A stretch of 64,000 nucleotides of DNA. Origin: Cryptomeria japonica. Its lineage: Eukaryota; Streptophyta; Pinopsida; Cupressales; Cupressaceae. Positions 32,767-45,700 of this stretch are shown piece by piece; the first letter of the stretch is position 1; the number at the start of each line of letters is the position of its first letter. Made by a program: the position numbers and the translations under genes. The stretch is from contig NC_081414.1 in the NCBI RefSeq assembly GCF_030272615.1, forward strand, positions 50,311,136-50,375,135. The letters are read 5' to 3'. The notes under the pieces are model-generated. The model was not told the origin of the DNA. It was given only the letters and a program-made list of their open reading frames with translations, and ran no database searches.

Positions 32767-33420
32767 ACCACCATCTATAAGAGTTGGTTAAATTTGAACT
32801 CTTGTTTCTATTACTTCATCAAAGGAGTCTAAATGTTTGAGACAAAGTTCCTTTCCAATTTCTCCATTTAAATTGCGACAAAAAAAGATCAACAAGTTTC
32901 TTATCAAGAATATTGTAAGGCGCTCTTTTAGTAAAAATGAGGCAAAAGATTATGCTTGTCTTTGTTTGGTATTAGAGAGATCTAACACAGTCACTTCATG
33001 TTCACAATTGTATGCATAGTGTGAGATAAATTTGTTAGTCAATTGTTGAAAAGACTTGATAGTTGGAGGTAGTCTTGAAAATCATTCCATGGTGCTTCCC
33101 CCGAGATTGTGAGGGAATAATCTCATAAGGTATGTTTCATCAATGACAAATTCAAAATTTGCAACACAAAATTCTCTCAAGTGATCTTTAGGATCCCCCT
33201 TTCCTCTATATTTATCAAGTTTTGGTATCTCCCAATGATTAGGAAAAAGTGGCATTGGTATCCTTGGATCGAAAGGATAGGGACATATATCCTTGATAGA
33301 AAACTTGCAGGATGAGGTATTAGAATTTTTTATAGCATCCAATTCATGTCTTATAGCATTTTTTATATAGCAAATAAAATTGAAAATATCGCTTGAAGTC
33401 GTTCCCTTAGGTGAGTACAT
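32767..33420 (-). pseudogene. Element C gag N-terminal fragment
   Basis: The frame 33420-33082 encodes DICPYPFDPRIPMPLFPNHW, LDKYRGKGDPKDHL and ETYLMRLFPHNLGG, matching the capsid-like part of A1 Gag (DICPYPFDKSIPMPPFPPHF). It runs on with stops to 32772, where A1 inserted, and resumes at 16625. Stops and frameshifts make it non-functional. Confidence 0.8.
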
Positions 33421-33774
33421 TTTCCCACAAGGTAGGCCTCTCTAAATATAATAACAATTTCTCTTACTCATAGGATCCTGAAGTTAAGGGGAGAGGATAC
33501 TTTTGTTACTGTCTTGGGATTCACTAAAATGAAAATGTGTGCAAATGCACCAGACACATCAAACACTTGTTCTTTTTAAGCACCAAACAAAATGTGGAGT
33601 ATTCTGAGACAAGCAAGGTTCATTAACTAGTAAATGTGATTTAGTTCATGAAAGCCAAGCCAAATCTGCACCCACAATTTATTAGTAGTTTTTTTTTCAA
33701 GTCTTCAACATACAAGGGTAACCTGCACCACTTGTTGGTCCACAAAGATTAGTCCCAAAATAAATAAAAAAGCC

Positions 33775-34300
33775 AACTGAAAACCCATTACTCACACTAA
33801 AAAAGACTAAAACCAACTACAATTACCAACAAACAAACAAACAAACAAACAAACAATTACCCTAACCAAAAGACATACTAACAAACTAACAAACAAAACT
33901 AAAACCACAATCATACTAACAAACTAACTGACCAAACACCATAACTAACAAACAAAACTAACACTAACTAACACAAAACAAACTAACTAACAAACACTAA
34001 AAAAGCACTAACAAATACTAACACAACCAAAAACTAACAAACAAAAACACTAACAAAGACACTAACAATACCAAACTAACAAAAACAACTTAACAAAAGC
34101 TAACTAACAAAAAGAACTAGCAAAACTAACAAAAACACTAACACTACTAACTAACAAAGAAAACACACTAACACTAAACAAAGAACAAATTAACCTAACA
34201 AATAACAAACTAACTTAATAAAAAGAAAACTAACCTAACAAAGAACAAATTAACTTAACCAAAGAACAAACTAACACCAAATGCATATGAACCGTACTGA
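33775..34300 (-). repeat. CTAACAAA-rich degenerate array in element C leader
   Basis: About 520 bp made of ACTAACAAA, AACAAACAAA and close variants (plus strand). In the gag sense it is TTTGTTAGT-rich. It lies between gag and PBS, where family A has its periodic arrays. Bases 33421-33774 hold no recognisable feature. Confidence 0.75.
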
Positions 34301-34489
34301 CAAAATGCAAAACATGAGCTGCTTGATAGAATGCTCAATAGAATGTGCTCTTACAGCCTGCACTGATTGCAAAAATACATTGAAGAAGTCGTGGTCTCAT
34401 GGTGAACCTAAATTATTTGATGTGATGTAAAATCTGTAAGCATAGATAAGGTATATGAACCATTCTAACAAAATGCACAAGACTTGGAA

Positions 34490-34860
34490 ACCATTTTACA
34501 AAAGCCCAACCATAAGCCAAAAATCCAAAATTTAATCCAACATCATGCTAACGAAGGTCTTCCTAATAAACACAAATGCAAATAAAATATTAACTAAAAG
34601 TAAACAAAACAAATACATTAAATGAAAATCTCACTCCATCGCCCTCCTATCTACCAAGATCTTGCAATCAACATTTGTGCTCTTAGATTTTTAGCACTAC
34701 ACACAAGAAGCTATGGAGAATGGAGATGGTTGATTGATCAACATGATTGCAAAAATGGCTATGAACTCATAAAAGGACTAAGTATGCAAAATGATTCCAA
34801 AACAACATTACGACCTCCAATTTTAAAAAAGCAAGAGAGACTCGAAAGAGTAGACAAGAC
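34490..34860 (-). repeat. LTR-like fragment inside element C leader
   Basis: Aligns with 35600-35945 of the right LTR of C (shared: CCAACCATAAGCCAAA, CTATCTACCAAGATC, TTGATTGATCAACATGATTG, AGAGAGACTCGAAAGAG) but is clearly diverged. It corresponds to the U5/R side. Bases 34861-35540 hold nothing else I recognise. Confidence 0.65.
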
Positions 34861-35540
34861 ACACGAAATGTTTGATGTAATGCAAAAATAGACTAGGCAC
34901 GTTAACTATTTGACATAAATACAAGATTGTCTGAGCCTTTTGCTGAAGTATAAAACAAGCTTGTTCAAGTTTCTAAAACTATACTCAATCCTTTGCACAC
35001 CAAAGGTTTGATGGTGCATGCAAAATTGCTTTGAATGAACAAATCAATGTGGAATATAATGTCTCATATATTTATCTATTCGCCTATTTTGACTGAGACA
35101 ATGTTGATCTACCAAGATTTGCAAAATACTTCAAAGATGCAAGTAATGAGGAGCATGATCATGCAATAAAGCTAATGCAACACTAGAATATATGTGGTGG
35201 TAAAGTAAAACATCAATTTATATTGATGCATGTGATAGAATGACTACAGGAAATACACAAAATTAATTTGGTAAAAGGATCAATTTGAAAGCAAATGCCA
35301 CAAACCTTGCCATCATTGCTTCTGCTATATCAAAATGTGGAAGCATAGGAAAGGCATGTGAACTTTTTACCAAAACATACCACAGACAAAAGTGCATAAA
35401 CTATTTAATAAAATGCATCCACGAAAGATCTATTAACTATTTAGCAAACGTATCAAAGCTTCAAATGCATATGTTTGCTTATAAATGTAAACAAACTACT
35501 TTTATCAAATAAAAACTAGATCAACAAAAGAACAAGGGTT

Positions 35541-35558
35541 GTCCCACCAAGCATGCCA
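35541..35558 (-). other. Decayed primer-binding site of element C
   Basis: The minus strand reads TGGCATGCTTGGTGGGAC, a variant of the A1/A2 site, five bases from the LTR edge. Confidence 0.6.
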
Positions 35559-35563
35559 AACGA

Positions 35564-36297
35564 TGATGCTGAAAATTGGAAAAACTAATTCTTGAATCTC
35601 AAAAGCTCAACCATAAGCCAAAGATCCAAGAGTTGAAAATCCAACATCGTGGCAAGAGAAAACTTCCTCTAAAATGCATAAAACTGAAATAAACAAACAC
35701 AAATATAAAAATGCATTCAAGAGATGCTTGATTCTCTTGTTTTCCTATCTACCAAGATCCTGCATGATAAATCTTTTGCTCTCATATTTGCACAATAGAA
35801 GAACATAAATGGTTGATTGATCAACATGATTGCAAAAATGACCATAAAATTGCTATGAATTCGTAAAAGGAATAAGTATACCAAAAGGATTCCAAAACAA
35901 CATTACGAGCTCCAAGTTTCAAGAAGCGAGAGAGACTCGAAAGAGTGGGGATGAATGTATTTATAGGCACCCTCATGGGTGATCCCGATGGTAGGAAGGA
36001 TGTGGGATAAATGAGTGAGATGGAGAGATAAGTGTTTGTCCCACATTCTCCAAGTTGATGCAATTGGTGAGGATGGAAGGGGATAAATAAGATGGGTCTA
36101 GGAAATGGTAGAGACTGGAAATAAATACGAAGGAATTTATGATAGAAAGAGTTCAATGATTTAGATAAATGAAATAATTTAATGAATTAATTAAATAGAG
36201 TAAAATAGTAATGAATCAATCAAATAGACAATAATACCTATTTAATTAATAGAAGAATTAGGATGATCTCACGAGGACAATTTTTTATGTGTCTACA
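35564..36297 (-). mobile_element. Right (5') LTR of element C
   Basis: About 734 bp, starting TGATGCTG and ending TGTCTACA. Bases 35852-36297 match 1787-2211. A TATA-like motif (minus strand TATAAATA) lies at 35959-35966. The left edge is placed from the PBS and may be off by a few bases. Confidence 0.8.
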
Positions 36298-37829
36298 TAA
36301 GCATTCTTGGCTCTCTCAGTTACTTCGTGCTTGAGACTTTCACCATTTCATGCTTTTGAGGAGGGTTTTGTGTCTCTTTTCCTATCTAGAAAGCTCCCCA
36401 CTTTAAATGTGGAAGGGGAATTCTTCTCTTCTTGTTTTGCACTTGTCATTTTATCTCCATTAGCATATCTATTGTTATGTTTACTTTATATCTCATTTTA
36501 TCATCTATCAATCTATCTATCTATCCATCTAGTTATCTCCATGGGAACTGTTGACGTCATTGTCTTCTTGTTGGTACTTCCACTAGGAATGAGAACTATT
36601 AGAGGTACCTAAGGTTCCTACAACACTCGAAACCTCAAATAAGTTCCCATAAATGCAAAACCTTTTACTTGTAATAATTTCTCTATTTTTCTCAATTTTA
36701 TTCAAACTTGACATGGTGACACCCACTAAGCTTGTCTTCAAAATGAACCTCAAAAAATACGCGTGCCCAATCTTACTCTAACCTTGTTGCTGGAATGCTC
36801 CTTGGTGAACTCGCCTTTCAACAAACCAAGGGGTTTGTGAATTGAAAAAATTACCAAAACAGTCTTTTGGGTAGAATAAGAGGTTTGAAAATTAGGGATG
36901 AAAGGTAAAGGAAAGCCTAAAAGCTTGAAGGACTTAATAGAAATTGAAGAGGGGTACTTTGGGATGCTGAGGGGAAGCTTGGTCATGTACCAAGTTAAGG
37001 GGAAGGCTAAAAGTCTGACCTTAGAAAGATTTTAAAAAATTACAATTAACGAGGAATGAGGCAAGGTTTGGGGGATCATAAAGATGAAGGAAATGATGCA
37101 TAAAGGAGGATGAAGGTGAGGAGGATGGTGACCAATTGAAAATTCAAGGAACTCACACTTGGATAAATTTTGGCTTTTGACTTTGAGGATTGAGGATGCC
37201 AAGGATGAACTTGTGAAGGGAGATGTCAAAAGCCTGAGAGGTTAAAAGACATAGCTTTAGATGAACTCTAAAGTGAACTTTGGGCATTAGGAAAAATGGA
37301 GGGAAGGAGACCTCGATGGTAAAGAGGCAAAGGAAACTACAATGACCTAAAAGAACACTAGGGCTGATAGAAGACACATACAAGTACAAAGAACACCAAA
37401 AGCCCCAAAAGGCAAAAAAATCCACACTTAATTAATTTTGGATTTTTATTTGGGGTATTTAACCAAGACATGAACATGGAGGCAAAATATACAATATCCA
37501 AAGACATATAAGCATTACTAGTTCAAGAAAATTTATCAAATTGATTATAAACCTAGGCTATTATGAAGTAGAGAATGGATTATAAGAGCAAAATGACACA
37601 AAATGAGACACAAATAAAATGGGGTGCCAATAGTGCCTATGGTGTCCCCACCACTTGGATAAGGAACGTTAGTTCCATTGACTGCAAAAGGATTCTTATG
37701 ATAATTGAAAGTTTCACAATCCTCCTCTTGAAATTCCATCCTAATAAATGATCCTTAATGAGATGATCTTCCTCTACCTTCACATCTTCATACCTCATAT
37801 TTTATTATATTAGTTAATAAAGTATACTA
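36298..37829. other. Unassigned flank
   Basis: About 1.5 kb to the right of element C. Only short frames, no recognised domain, no RNA gene and no long repeat. It may be very old transposon sequence or non-coding host DNA. Confidence 0.4.
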
Positions 37830-38539
37830 GGGGAAGAGCACCAGTAGTCGTCATAGCTAACTTTGCGCACCCACAGATCCTAAACGATACATTGAATTTT
37901 GATTTTTTTTTTGGGGTTGTCTTTGCATGCGACTTAACTTCTTAAACCTATTGATTTGGCTTCTAGGTAGTAACGATCCTATCTCTAGGGGTCATTATGC
38001 GTCGAAAGGTCAAAAAGTGGTCATTTCAAAGTGTTGCCCGATACTTGACCTCTTTTGCGCCAATACCCGCACACCAAAAGACCAATATCCATTTATAAAA
38101 TACCTAAAAAGTAATATATTTTTCACCATTTTATAAAAAATAATTAACCTAAAAAAATTATCATATTATAATTAAAAATATTATGAATATAAAAATGTTT
38201 AAAATGGTTGGTCAAAAAATATTTTGACCACCCATAACCCCCTTCCCGCGTAGGTATGGTGGCCCCACGTGGCACAAACTCCCGCTTTCTTTTTTGCCCT
38301 AAAAACTTAGGGAAATGAATATTTTTAGTTGCATTTTCTTCACTCACAACCTCGTGTCTCCGTCGGCGGCCTCTTTTGCAACCTCTTCTTCAATCGCAAC
38401 CCCGACCTCCTCATCAGCTTGCTCCCAGGTAACAGTCACTCTTCCTCCTTACATATTGGATATCCAATGATGGTTTTGCTCCTTCGCAGCTACATTATGC
38501 TTTGTCTATTGATGATTTCTTCATATGCAATTTAAGGTT
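37830..38539 (+). other. Possible transposon end and first exon
   Basis: From about 37829 the sequence changes character (AGGGGAAGAGCACCAGTAG, TTTGCGCACCCACAG). A CT-rich, 5'-UTR-like stretch follows at 38330-38430, with a donor-like CCCAG|GTAACAG at 38426-38437. This could be the left end of the DNA element whose transposase lies at 57424-59800. No matching inverted terminal repeat was found in the window, so this is a weak suggestion. Confidence 0.25.
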
Positions 38540-39694
38540 TCGTTTCAATGCTCTATTACAATTTAAGAATACCGAAATCCTGACACAGAATGGCAAAGCA
38601 ATTGAATATCTCTTCGTTTACTTCGAAACCCCTTCATTATTTTTCATTTCATTTTTTGTTCACGTTGTTAAATGGTGTTTCTCTGTTTATAATGCTGAAA
38701 TACTCATAGAGAATGGCAAAACAATTGATTATTGTTCATAATTGTTCGAGACCCCTTCATTATTTATCATTTCCTTTTATGGGTGCGTTGTTAAATGGTG
38801 TCTCTTTATTTATAATGCCGAAATCATTACAATGAATGCGAAAAAAAATTAATTATTGTTCATAATTGTTTGAAACCCCTTCATTATTTATCATTTCCTT
38901 TTATGGGTGTGTTGTTAAATGGTGTCTCTTTGTTTATAATGCTGGAATCATTTCAGTGAATGCGAAAAAAAATGATTATTGTTTATAATTGTTCGAAACA
39001 CCTTCATTATTTATCATTTCATTTTATGGGTGCGCTGTTAAATAGAGTCTCTTTGTTTATGATGCCAAAATCATTACAGTGAATGTGAAAAAAAATTGAT
39101 TATTGTTCATAATTGTTCAAAACCCCTTCATTATTTATCATTTCTTTTTATGTGTGCATTGTTAAATGGTGTCTCTCTGTTTATAATGTTGAAATCATTA
39201 CAGTGAATGCGAAAATAATTGATTATTGTTCATAATTGTTCGAAACCCCTTCATTATTTATCATTTCTTTTTATGGGTGCGTTGTTAAATGGTGTCTCTC
39301 TATTTATAATGCCGAAATCATTACAGTGAATGTGAAAATAATTGATTATTGTTCATAATTGTTTGAAACCCCTTCATTATTTATCATTTCCTTTTATGGG
39401 TGCGTTGTTAAATGGTCTCTCTGTTTATAATGCCCAAATCATTATAGTGAATGCGAAAATAATTGATTATTCTTCATAATTGTTCAAAACCTCTTCATTA
39501 TTTATCATTTCTTTTTTATGGGTGCGTTGTTAAATGGTGTCTTTCTGTTTCTAATGCCGAAATCATTACAGTGAATGTGAAAATAATTGATTATTGTTCA
39601 GTATTGTTTGAAACCCCTTCATTATTTATCATTTTTTAATGGGTGCGTTGTTAAATGGTGTCTCTCTGTTTATAATGTTGAAATCATTACAGTG
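38540..39694. repeat. 123-bp tandem repeat array, left part
   Basis: About nine copies of a ~123-bp unit containing CCTTCATTATTTATCATTTC, GTTGTTAAATGGTGTCTC and GATTATTGTTCATAATTG. CCTTCA landmarks fall near 38755, 38878, 39001, 39125, 39248, 39371, 39492 and 39616. The array is cut by A2 at 39694 (TSD CAGTG 39690-39694) and continues at 55857. Confidence 0.9.
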
Positions 39695-40470
39695 TGTAGA
39701 CACCCAAAATTGTCATGTCTAATTAAATAAATATTTTATTTATTTAATTATCTAAGCTTAATTCTTCTATTAATTAAATAAATCCTTATTTATTTAATTA
39801 ATTCATTTATCCTCTTCTAGCCTTATTTCTCATTTAAATAAATACATTTATTTATTTAAATTATCCTTTTCCTAAATAATATAAATATTTTATTTATTTA
39901 ATTATTCCACTCCTTCTATTAATTAAATAAATCTTTATTTATTTAATTAAGTAATTAACCTTTTCTACCCATGACACATGTCATTCATCTCTTAATTCAT
40001 ACACTACCTACCCCTTTCATTATTTTATTATTTCTTTTACCTACCCTCTAATCATAGCCGACCTCCTTTTACACCTCTCAATCTTATCCCTCCATTTCAT
40101 ATAGTGTCTTCTATATAAGGAGATGCTTCCTTCATTATCGAACCCTAATGATACATTCTAATGAATCTTATACACTTGACTACACTACAATCCTACTTGC
40201 AACCACATTTTGTTCTTTGTTGAGCTCTTGTGCATATAAAATCTGAGAGAAAATATATCAAGCAAGATCAATGGAGATAGGAAGAATGGAGATCAAAACC
40301 CTATTGGACATGTGATGGTATAATCTTTGTGATTTCATTTGATTTGCATTGTCCTAGGTAATCTTCATATGTTATGGTGGATCTTTGTTGTTGTTAGGCT
40401 AGGGTTTTGTGGTTGAATTCATTTAGCCTTTCAATATTGTTATTATTGTTATCCATTTTCACCATATACA
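39695..40470 (+). mobile_element. 5' LTR of A2
   Basis: 776 bp, starts TGTAGACACCC and ends CATATACA. U3 is rich in TTTATTTAATTA palindromes (39715-39960). TATA box at 40113-40119. Confidence 0.95.
40113..40119 (+). promoter_or_regulatory. TATA box of A2 5' LTR
   Basis: TATATAAGG in CTTCTATATAAGG. The same site is in the 3' LTR near 55499. A1 has the weaker TATTTAAG at this place. Confidence 0.6.
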
Positions 40471-40473
40471 TTT

Positions 40474-40491
40474 TGGCACGCCCGGTGGGAC
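40474..40491 (+). other. Primer-binding site of A2
   Basis: TGGCACGCCCGGTGGGAC, three bases after the LTR. One base differs from A1. The tRNA is not assigned. Confidence 0.75.
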
Positions 40492-40581
40492 TCTTGTCCC
40501 TTTTGCATTTAACATCCTTGTTGCAGAATTTGTATTTTGAAGTTGCAGATCTGACGTTTTCGACAGCATTTTGATATTTTC

Positions 40582-40838
40582 GCGTCTGCGCACTTTCGGA
40601 TCGCGTTTTTGATTTTCTGGTGCGTCTGTGACATCTGGAGTCGCGTCTGTGTTATGGGTAATATTTTATTTTGTAGGTTCCAGGAAAGCGCATTTGTGTT
40701 ATAAAGTCGCGTCTGCGTTGTTTTTAGCCGCATCTGTGTCCAGAAGACGCATCTGCGTTCTGTAGTCGCGTCTGTGTCTCACAGAACCGCGTCCGTGTCA
40801 CGAAGTCGCGTCTGTGTTGAGGGTAATCACGTCTGTGT
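40582..40838 (+). repeat. 20-bp-period motif array A in A2 gag leader
   Basis: Twelve units start at 40582, 40603, 40622, 40643, 40690, 40709, 40730, 40749, 40768, 40789, 40808 and 40829. The spacings mirror A1 array A, including the single long gap after the fourth unit. Confidence 0.9.
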
Positions 40839-41169
40839 TCACCAGTTTCAAATTTTGGGTTTTTATTGATTCAGTTTTTGGTTTTTGCATTTAGGGTTTC
40901 AGATCTGGTTTATTTTGAGCTAACATTTTCAGATCTAGCTAACGAAATTGGTGTAGCTTGTCTTGAAAGCTAAATTGTTTGGTTGAAGGCCCCTATTTTC
41001 ACAAAGTCTTTTGGATCTAAAATTTACCTAACTTGTGTGCTTGCAAGAAGGGGTGATCATTTGAAACAATCCAAACTACTAATAAATCTTTGTTGCAGGT
41101 CCTTGGCAAGGGTTTTTGGATTTTTATTGTGTGCCTTGTTTCAATAGACTAGCAAACACTTCAATTGGT

Positions 41170-41790
41170 GCACTAAAATTGAATCATTATCTTTTGTGTC
41201 ATGAGCAATAGGCTCTTTTTGTTTAATCTTTAGAGGGCCTATCTTCCCGTGTGGTCATTAGGACTACTAGTGAGAAGAGAACGACCCAAGTGGTAGCAAA
41301 AGAAAAGCCATCTTCTTCCAAACCACTATAAATAACTGTATTCATGGTGAAAACTATGAATAATGTGAGTTGATTAGTTCATACCGACACTATGTCTCCC
41401 CATAAACCCGTTTGATCAAATTTATTTGATCAGTTGTAGGGCGTAACCCCTACCGGCTGGGAGCCTTCTGTATTTATAGAGCTGAAAGTGCCGCATGTAT
41501 GGCCACACGAGCGGATGCCCTTACCAGCGCCTTTTTGTTTTAGAAGCCCAAATCCTTCTAGTTGTTGGGGCAGGAGGTCGGACCTCTGGTAGCGGCCCAC
41601 ACACATACGGTTCTTAGTAGAGATACAAAGTTCACCACAGGGAGTTTTCGTGGGGACTGATGCTTGGCTGACCCGAGAAGTGAGTGCCGAGGGTGGAGCC
41701 AGTGAGGTCAAGCATCTAAGTATCTGCTCTGAATAGCATAGCCTCGGGGGTAAAACCCCATGTGGGATCAACAACTATTGTCTTGGTCAG
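41170..41790 (+). other. Highly conserved leader block (A2)
   Basis: Counterpart of 30660-31270. Bases 41774-41430 keep a 114-codon frame open on the strand opposite to gag, of exactly the same length as in A1, with about a dozen residue changes. Confidence 0.6.
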
Positions 41791-42057
41791 CCATAAGAAT
41801 TGTGCTTGACTTATTTTAAACATTCAAAACATTCAAGACCAAACAGCAAAACATTGTGTCTTTTGTGTCTTCAAGTGTATGCAAAACATTTTTTACATCA
41901 AACAACACACTTTTCTTGGAGTCATTTTGAGTCTAGACACTTGCAAACATTGGGTCTTCATCAACACTGTGTCCTCTTGTCACGAAAAAATAGTCAAATT
42001 TGGTCACAACAAAACAACTTCACAGATTGGAAAAAATTGCACAAATTTTACAGAAAT

Positions 42058-42243
42058 GCGTCTGTGTCGGACATAATAGCGTCTGTGTTGTATAACCGTG
42101 TCTGTGAAGGGCAGAAACGCGTCTGTGTTCCAAGAATTAACATTACACTTTGCAAAAAAAAAACTCAGAAATGCATCTGTGTTAAACAGAGCCATGTCTG
42201 TGTCGGGAAACCGCGTTTGTGAAGTATACAGACGCGTCTGTGT
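42058..42243 (+). repeat. 20-bp-period motif array B in A2 gag leader
   Basis: Eight units start at 42058, 42079, 42098, 42119, 42173, 42194, 42213 and 42234. Spacings are 21, 19, 21, 54, 21, 19 and 21. The central 54 equals the 18 of A1 plus a 36-bp insertion containing an A-tract. Confidence 0.88.
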
Positions 42244-42735
42244 TCAGAATTGAAAAACTGTTACAGTCCAGCAAACAAACACAGTTAGTTTCAGAATTCT
42301 TGAGCTTCCTAGGTCATTTCTCCAGGGTTTCATTTAGCATTCAACCTGTCTTTGGGTCTCACAAAATCCATCATTGCTTCACATCTCACTTTACATTCAC
42401 ATTTGTCTAAACTTGAGTCAAAAGGTCACTTTCTTGTCCTCATCATACTTTGTCAACACACTACATACAACAACACTTTGCTAAGTGGTCCCTCATCAAG
42501 GTTTCTTACCTTTGGGTCTCATTTGGTCTTACTTAGAGTCAAGGTCAACTTACCTCATCAAGAGAAACTATCCTCTCTTTGGAAGTCACACCTACTCTAC
42601 TACATACATACTTGGTCTTACACTTTGGACATTGCAAGTACACTTCAGATTCATTTACATTCCATCCAACTCTTGGTCTTCCATACTCTTTCCATTTTTC
42701 ATCTAGTCTCTCACATCCTGGTCAATACCTAGTTC

Positions 42736-45700
42736 ATGGTTGAAACCCGTCTTCAAAAATCTAGGAGAGAAACTAAAGAGGCTCAAGAGTCCGCAAACAT
42801 GAGTTCTTATGAGTTTGAGAATGATATCTTTTTCAATTTTGATCATACTACATTACCTGACATGGATGCCTATAGAAACATTCCAAATGTTGAGAACATG
42901 GACACTACAAACAATAATGCTACACACAATGACAATATGGACAACTTTTTCGTACATTCAGCAGATGTGGAAGAATCCATTATGAATCCCCATTTCAATC
43001 GATTGGTTGAGGAAATAATGAGGAGGGATGGACAATACTTCTTACAAATGATGGCACAAAGTGGAGCCAAGATACCTCATGATTTTGACATGTCTCAAAT
43101 AATGGAAAATTGACCTTTGCAACAACCTCACTCCAACATGGATCAAAGGAGACCTAATAGTGGAGGCAATAGAGGACCACATATGGTACCTGAATCACCA
43201 TTATCTTTGCTTCAAAAACCAGAGGTCCCACATACACATGGTCAAACATATGATACTCACCTTCGCAGACCATTATGGAAGTCTTATGGAGAGAAATATG
43301 CTCAATCACATATCAATGCTAAGGATCAACCACCAAAGCAATTGGATATTTAAAGGCATGCTCAAAATTTGGACACAAGGAAACCCCGTGTCAAATTTGG
43401 GGGCAACACATTAGAACATGACATGCCTGTAGAATATGGTATACATGGACAAAATAGATATTTCGTTCCTCAACATGAATCTATACCAAGTGGTCCATAT
43501 ACACAGCATCACTATAGACCTCCTCCATATGAACATGTGTATGATCAATATCATCCATATATGCAACATGCTCCTCCTCCAATTGGTACCTCAAGCATAG
43601 GGTATGATCCAAGAAGTCGATCTCCACCTAAGAGCAATTTGGAGCAACAAATCAGGGACTTACAAAAGAAAATGGAGGAAATAAATACACCAAAGCCAAC
43701 ATACACAATGAGAGACATATGTCCTTATCCATTTGACAAGAGCATTCCAATGCCTCCTTTTCCTACACACTTTGTAACGCCTAAATTTGATAAGTATAGA
43801 GGAAAAGGGGATCCTAAGGCACACATAAGACAGTTTTTCATAGCTTGCATTGAGGTAGCAGCAGAAGAGACATATTTGATGAGATTATTCCCACAAAGCC
43901 TAGGTGATCAAGCTATGGAATGGTTCTCCCAACTTCCACCTGGTATTAAGTCATGGGGTGACTTAGCAGAGGCATTTATCCAACATTTCTCCTACAACAT
44001 AGAGACAGACATATCAGTCACTACTTTGTGCAACACCAAGCAAAAAGAGGGAGAATTTTTTGCATCATTCTTACAAAGATGGAGAAATCTAGCCAGCAGA
44101 TGCTCTTGTGAAATTCCACAAAAACAAATGGTAGAGATGTTCACACAAAATGTTAACAAAGACATTGGCTATGATCTAAGGAAAGCTTGTTTGTCCACCT
44201 TCAAAGACGTCATTGAAAAAGGCTTAGCAACAGACAAGGTCCTAATTGAACAAGGAGTCATTAAGATATTCAAGGAAAACAAAGATGACTTTTAAGGAAA
44301 AGACAAGCCAAGATTTTGGAATAAAAACAAGAACACAGTCAATGATGGTGTTGTTGATGCCAACACAGTGCGACCCAAATTCATTTTTTCTGGATCAAGT
44401 TCTACAAATAATCAAGTCAATACTCAAACAACTTCCAGATCACGAAGGAAGTACACCCCATTGGGAGAACCACTTGAGTCAGTTTTCAAGAAGCTTGTGG
44501 CAAACAAGGTAATCACAGTTCCACATTTTCCTCCATATGAACCAAAGGTTAAACCAAATTGGTGAAATGATGATGAATATTGTGAATTTCATAAGAGCAA
44601 GGGTCATAAGACAGGAAATTGTCATCGATTGAAGAACATCATACAAGATCTCATTGATAGGGGCGACATTGAGATTGAAGGACACTCATCCAATCAAGAA
44701 CATGAGATGTTTAAGGAACCATTCCCAAAACATGACAAGGGAAAAGCTAAAGCCACAGAGGATCAAACCAACTATACCAGAGCATCTTACAACTATGATT
44801 CAACCATCAATCACATCTTGATGGACAATTATGTCTCTACCATTATCATCAAGGACAAAGCGTCTGAGAATTCTACTCGGAGACCCAGGATTGTCCTAAA
44901 AGGTGTTGGATCTTCTTCTGAACCTACCTCTGAATGTCATGTTACAACCCACCGAGGTAAAATCACTTTGCAAGGTGCTCCAACTAAAAACACCGCTTCC
45001 TCATCAACCAAACCTGAGTATGACCTTGTAGAACAACTAGGGAAGACACCCGCGCTCATCTCCATCCTTGAGCTATTACGCATATCTCCCGCACATAAAG
45101 CCATTCTTGACAAAATCTTGAGAGATACTGCTATTCCTACTGATCTAAACGTGGACCAGTTTCAAGCCATGGTGGGATACCTTTCCGTTCCACATTCACT
45201 TACATTCACGGAAGCCTATGACACCTCCGTAAGTCAGCCACATAATGCACCATTACACATTGAAGCCTTCATACACAAACATCGAATAAAAAGAGTTCTG
45301 ATAGATGGAGGAGCAGGTCTAAACATTTGCACATTGAACACTATTACACAATTGGGATATTCTGATAAAGTTGTAAATTCTACAAATCAAATCACCATTA
45401 AGGCATATGATGACGAAGAGCGTTCATCCAAGGGCACAGTCACCTTACCTCTCAGAGTTGGGCCAGTTACAAAGGATGTGGTTTGTCAAGTCCTGTATTT
45501 AAATCTCACTTATAACATATTGCTAGGACGTCCTTGGATTCACGAAATGGGGCAGTCCCATCCACATATCACCAATGCATTAAGTTTCCTCATAATGGAG
45601 TGGAAGTAACAATTAATGGTGATCCTAATCCATTCATATACTACAATAACCTGAAATCAAAGACTGAGACCATCATTCCCAGTAATTGTGAGGTTGTTCC

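Larger units (their letters stand above)
1787..36297 (-). mobile_element. Family C Ty3/gypsy (Tat-type) element, interrupted
   Basis: A decayed LTR retrotransposon reading on the minus strand. Left (3') LTR remnant 1787-2211; PPT region from 2212; integrase, RNase H, RT and protease remains 4130-9023; gag middle 15922-16625; gag N-terminal part 32772-33420; leader 33421-35540; PBS 35541-35558; right (5') LTR 35564-36297. Element B (9029-15916) and element A1 (16631-32766) are later insertions with 5-bp target duplications. Joining the flanks across each insertion restores alignment to the A1 polyprotein. Without the insertions the element in the window is about 11.4 kb. Its own TSD cannot be checked because its left end is outside the window. 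Confidence 0.85.

Noticed and set aside
36298-37829. Several frames of 65-100 codons right of element C
   Set aside because: No recognisable domain, no consistent codon bias and overlapping frames on both strands; treated as chance frames.
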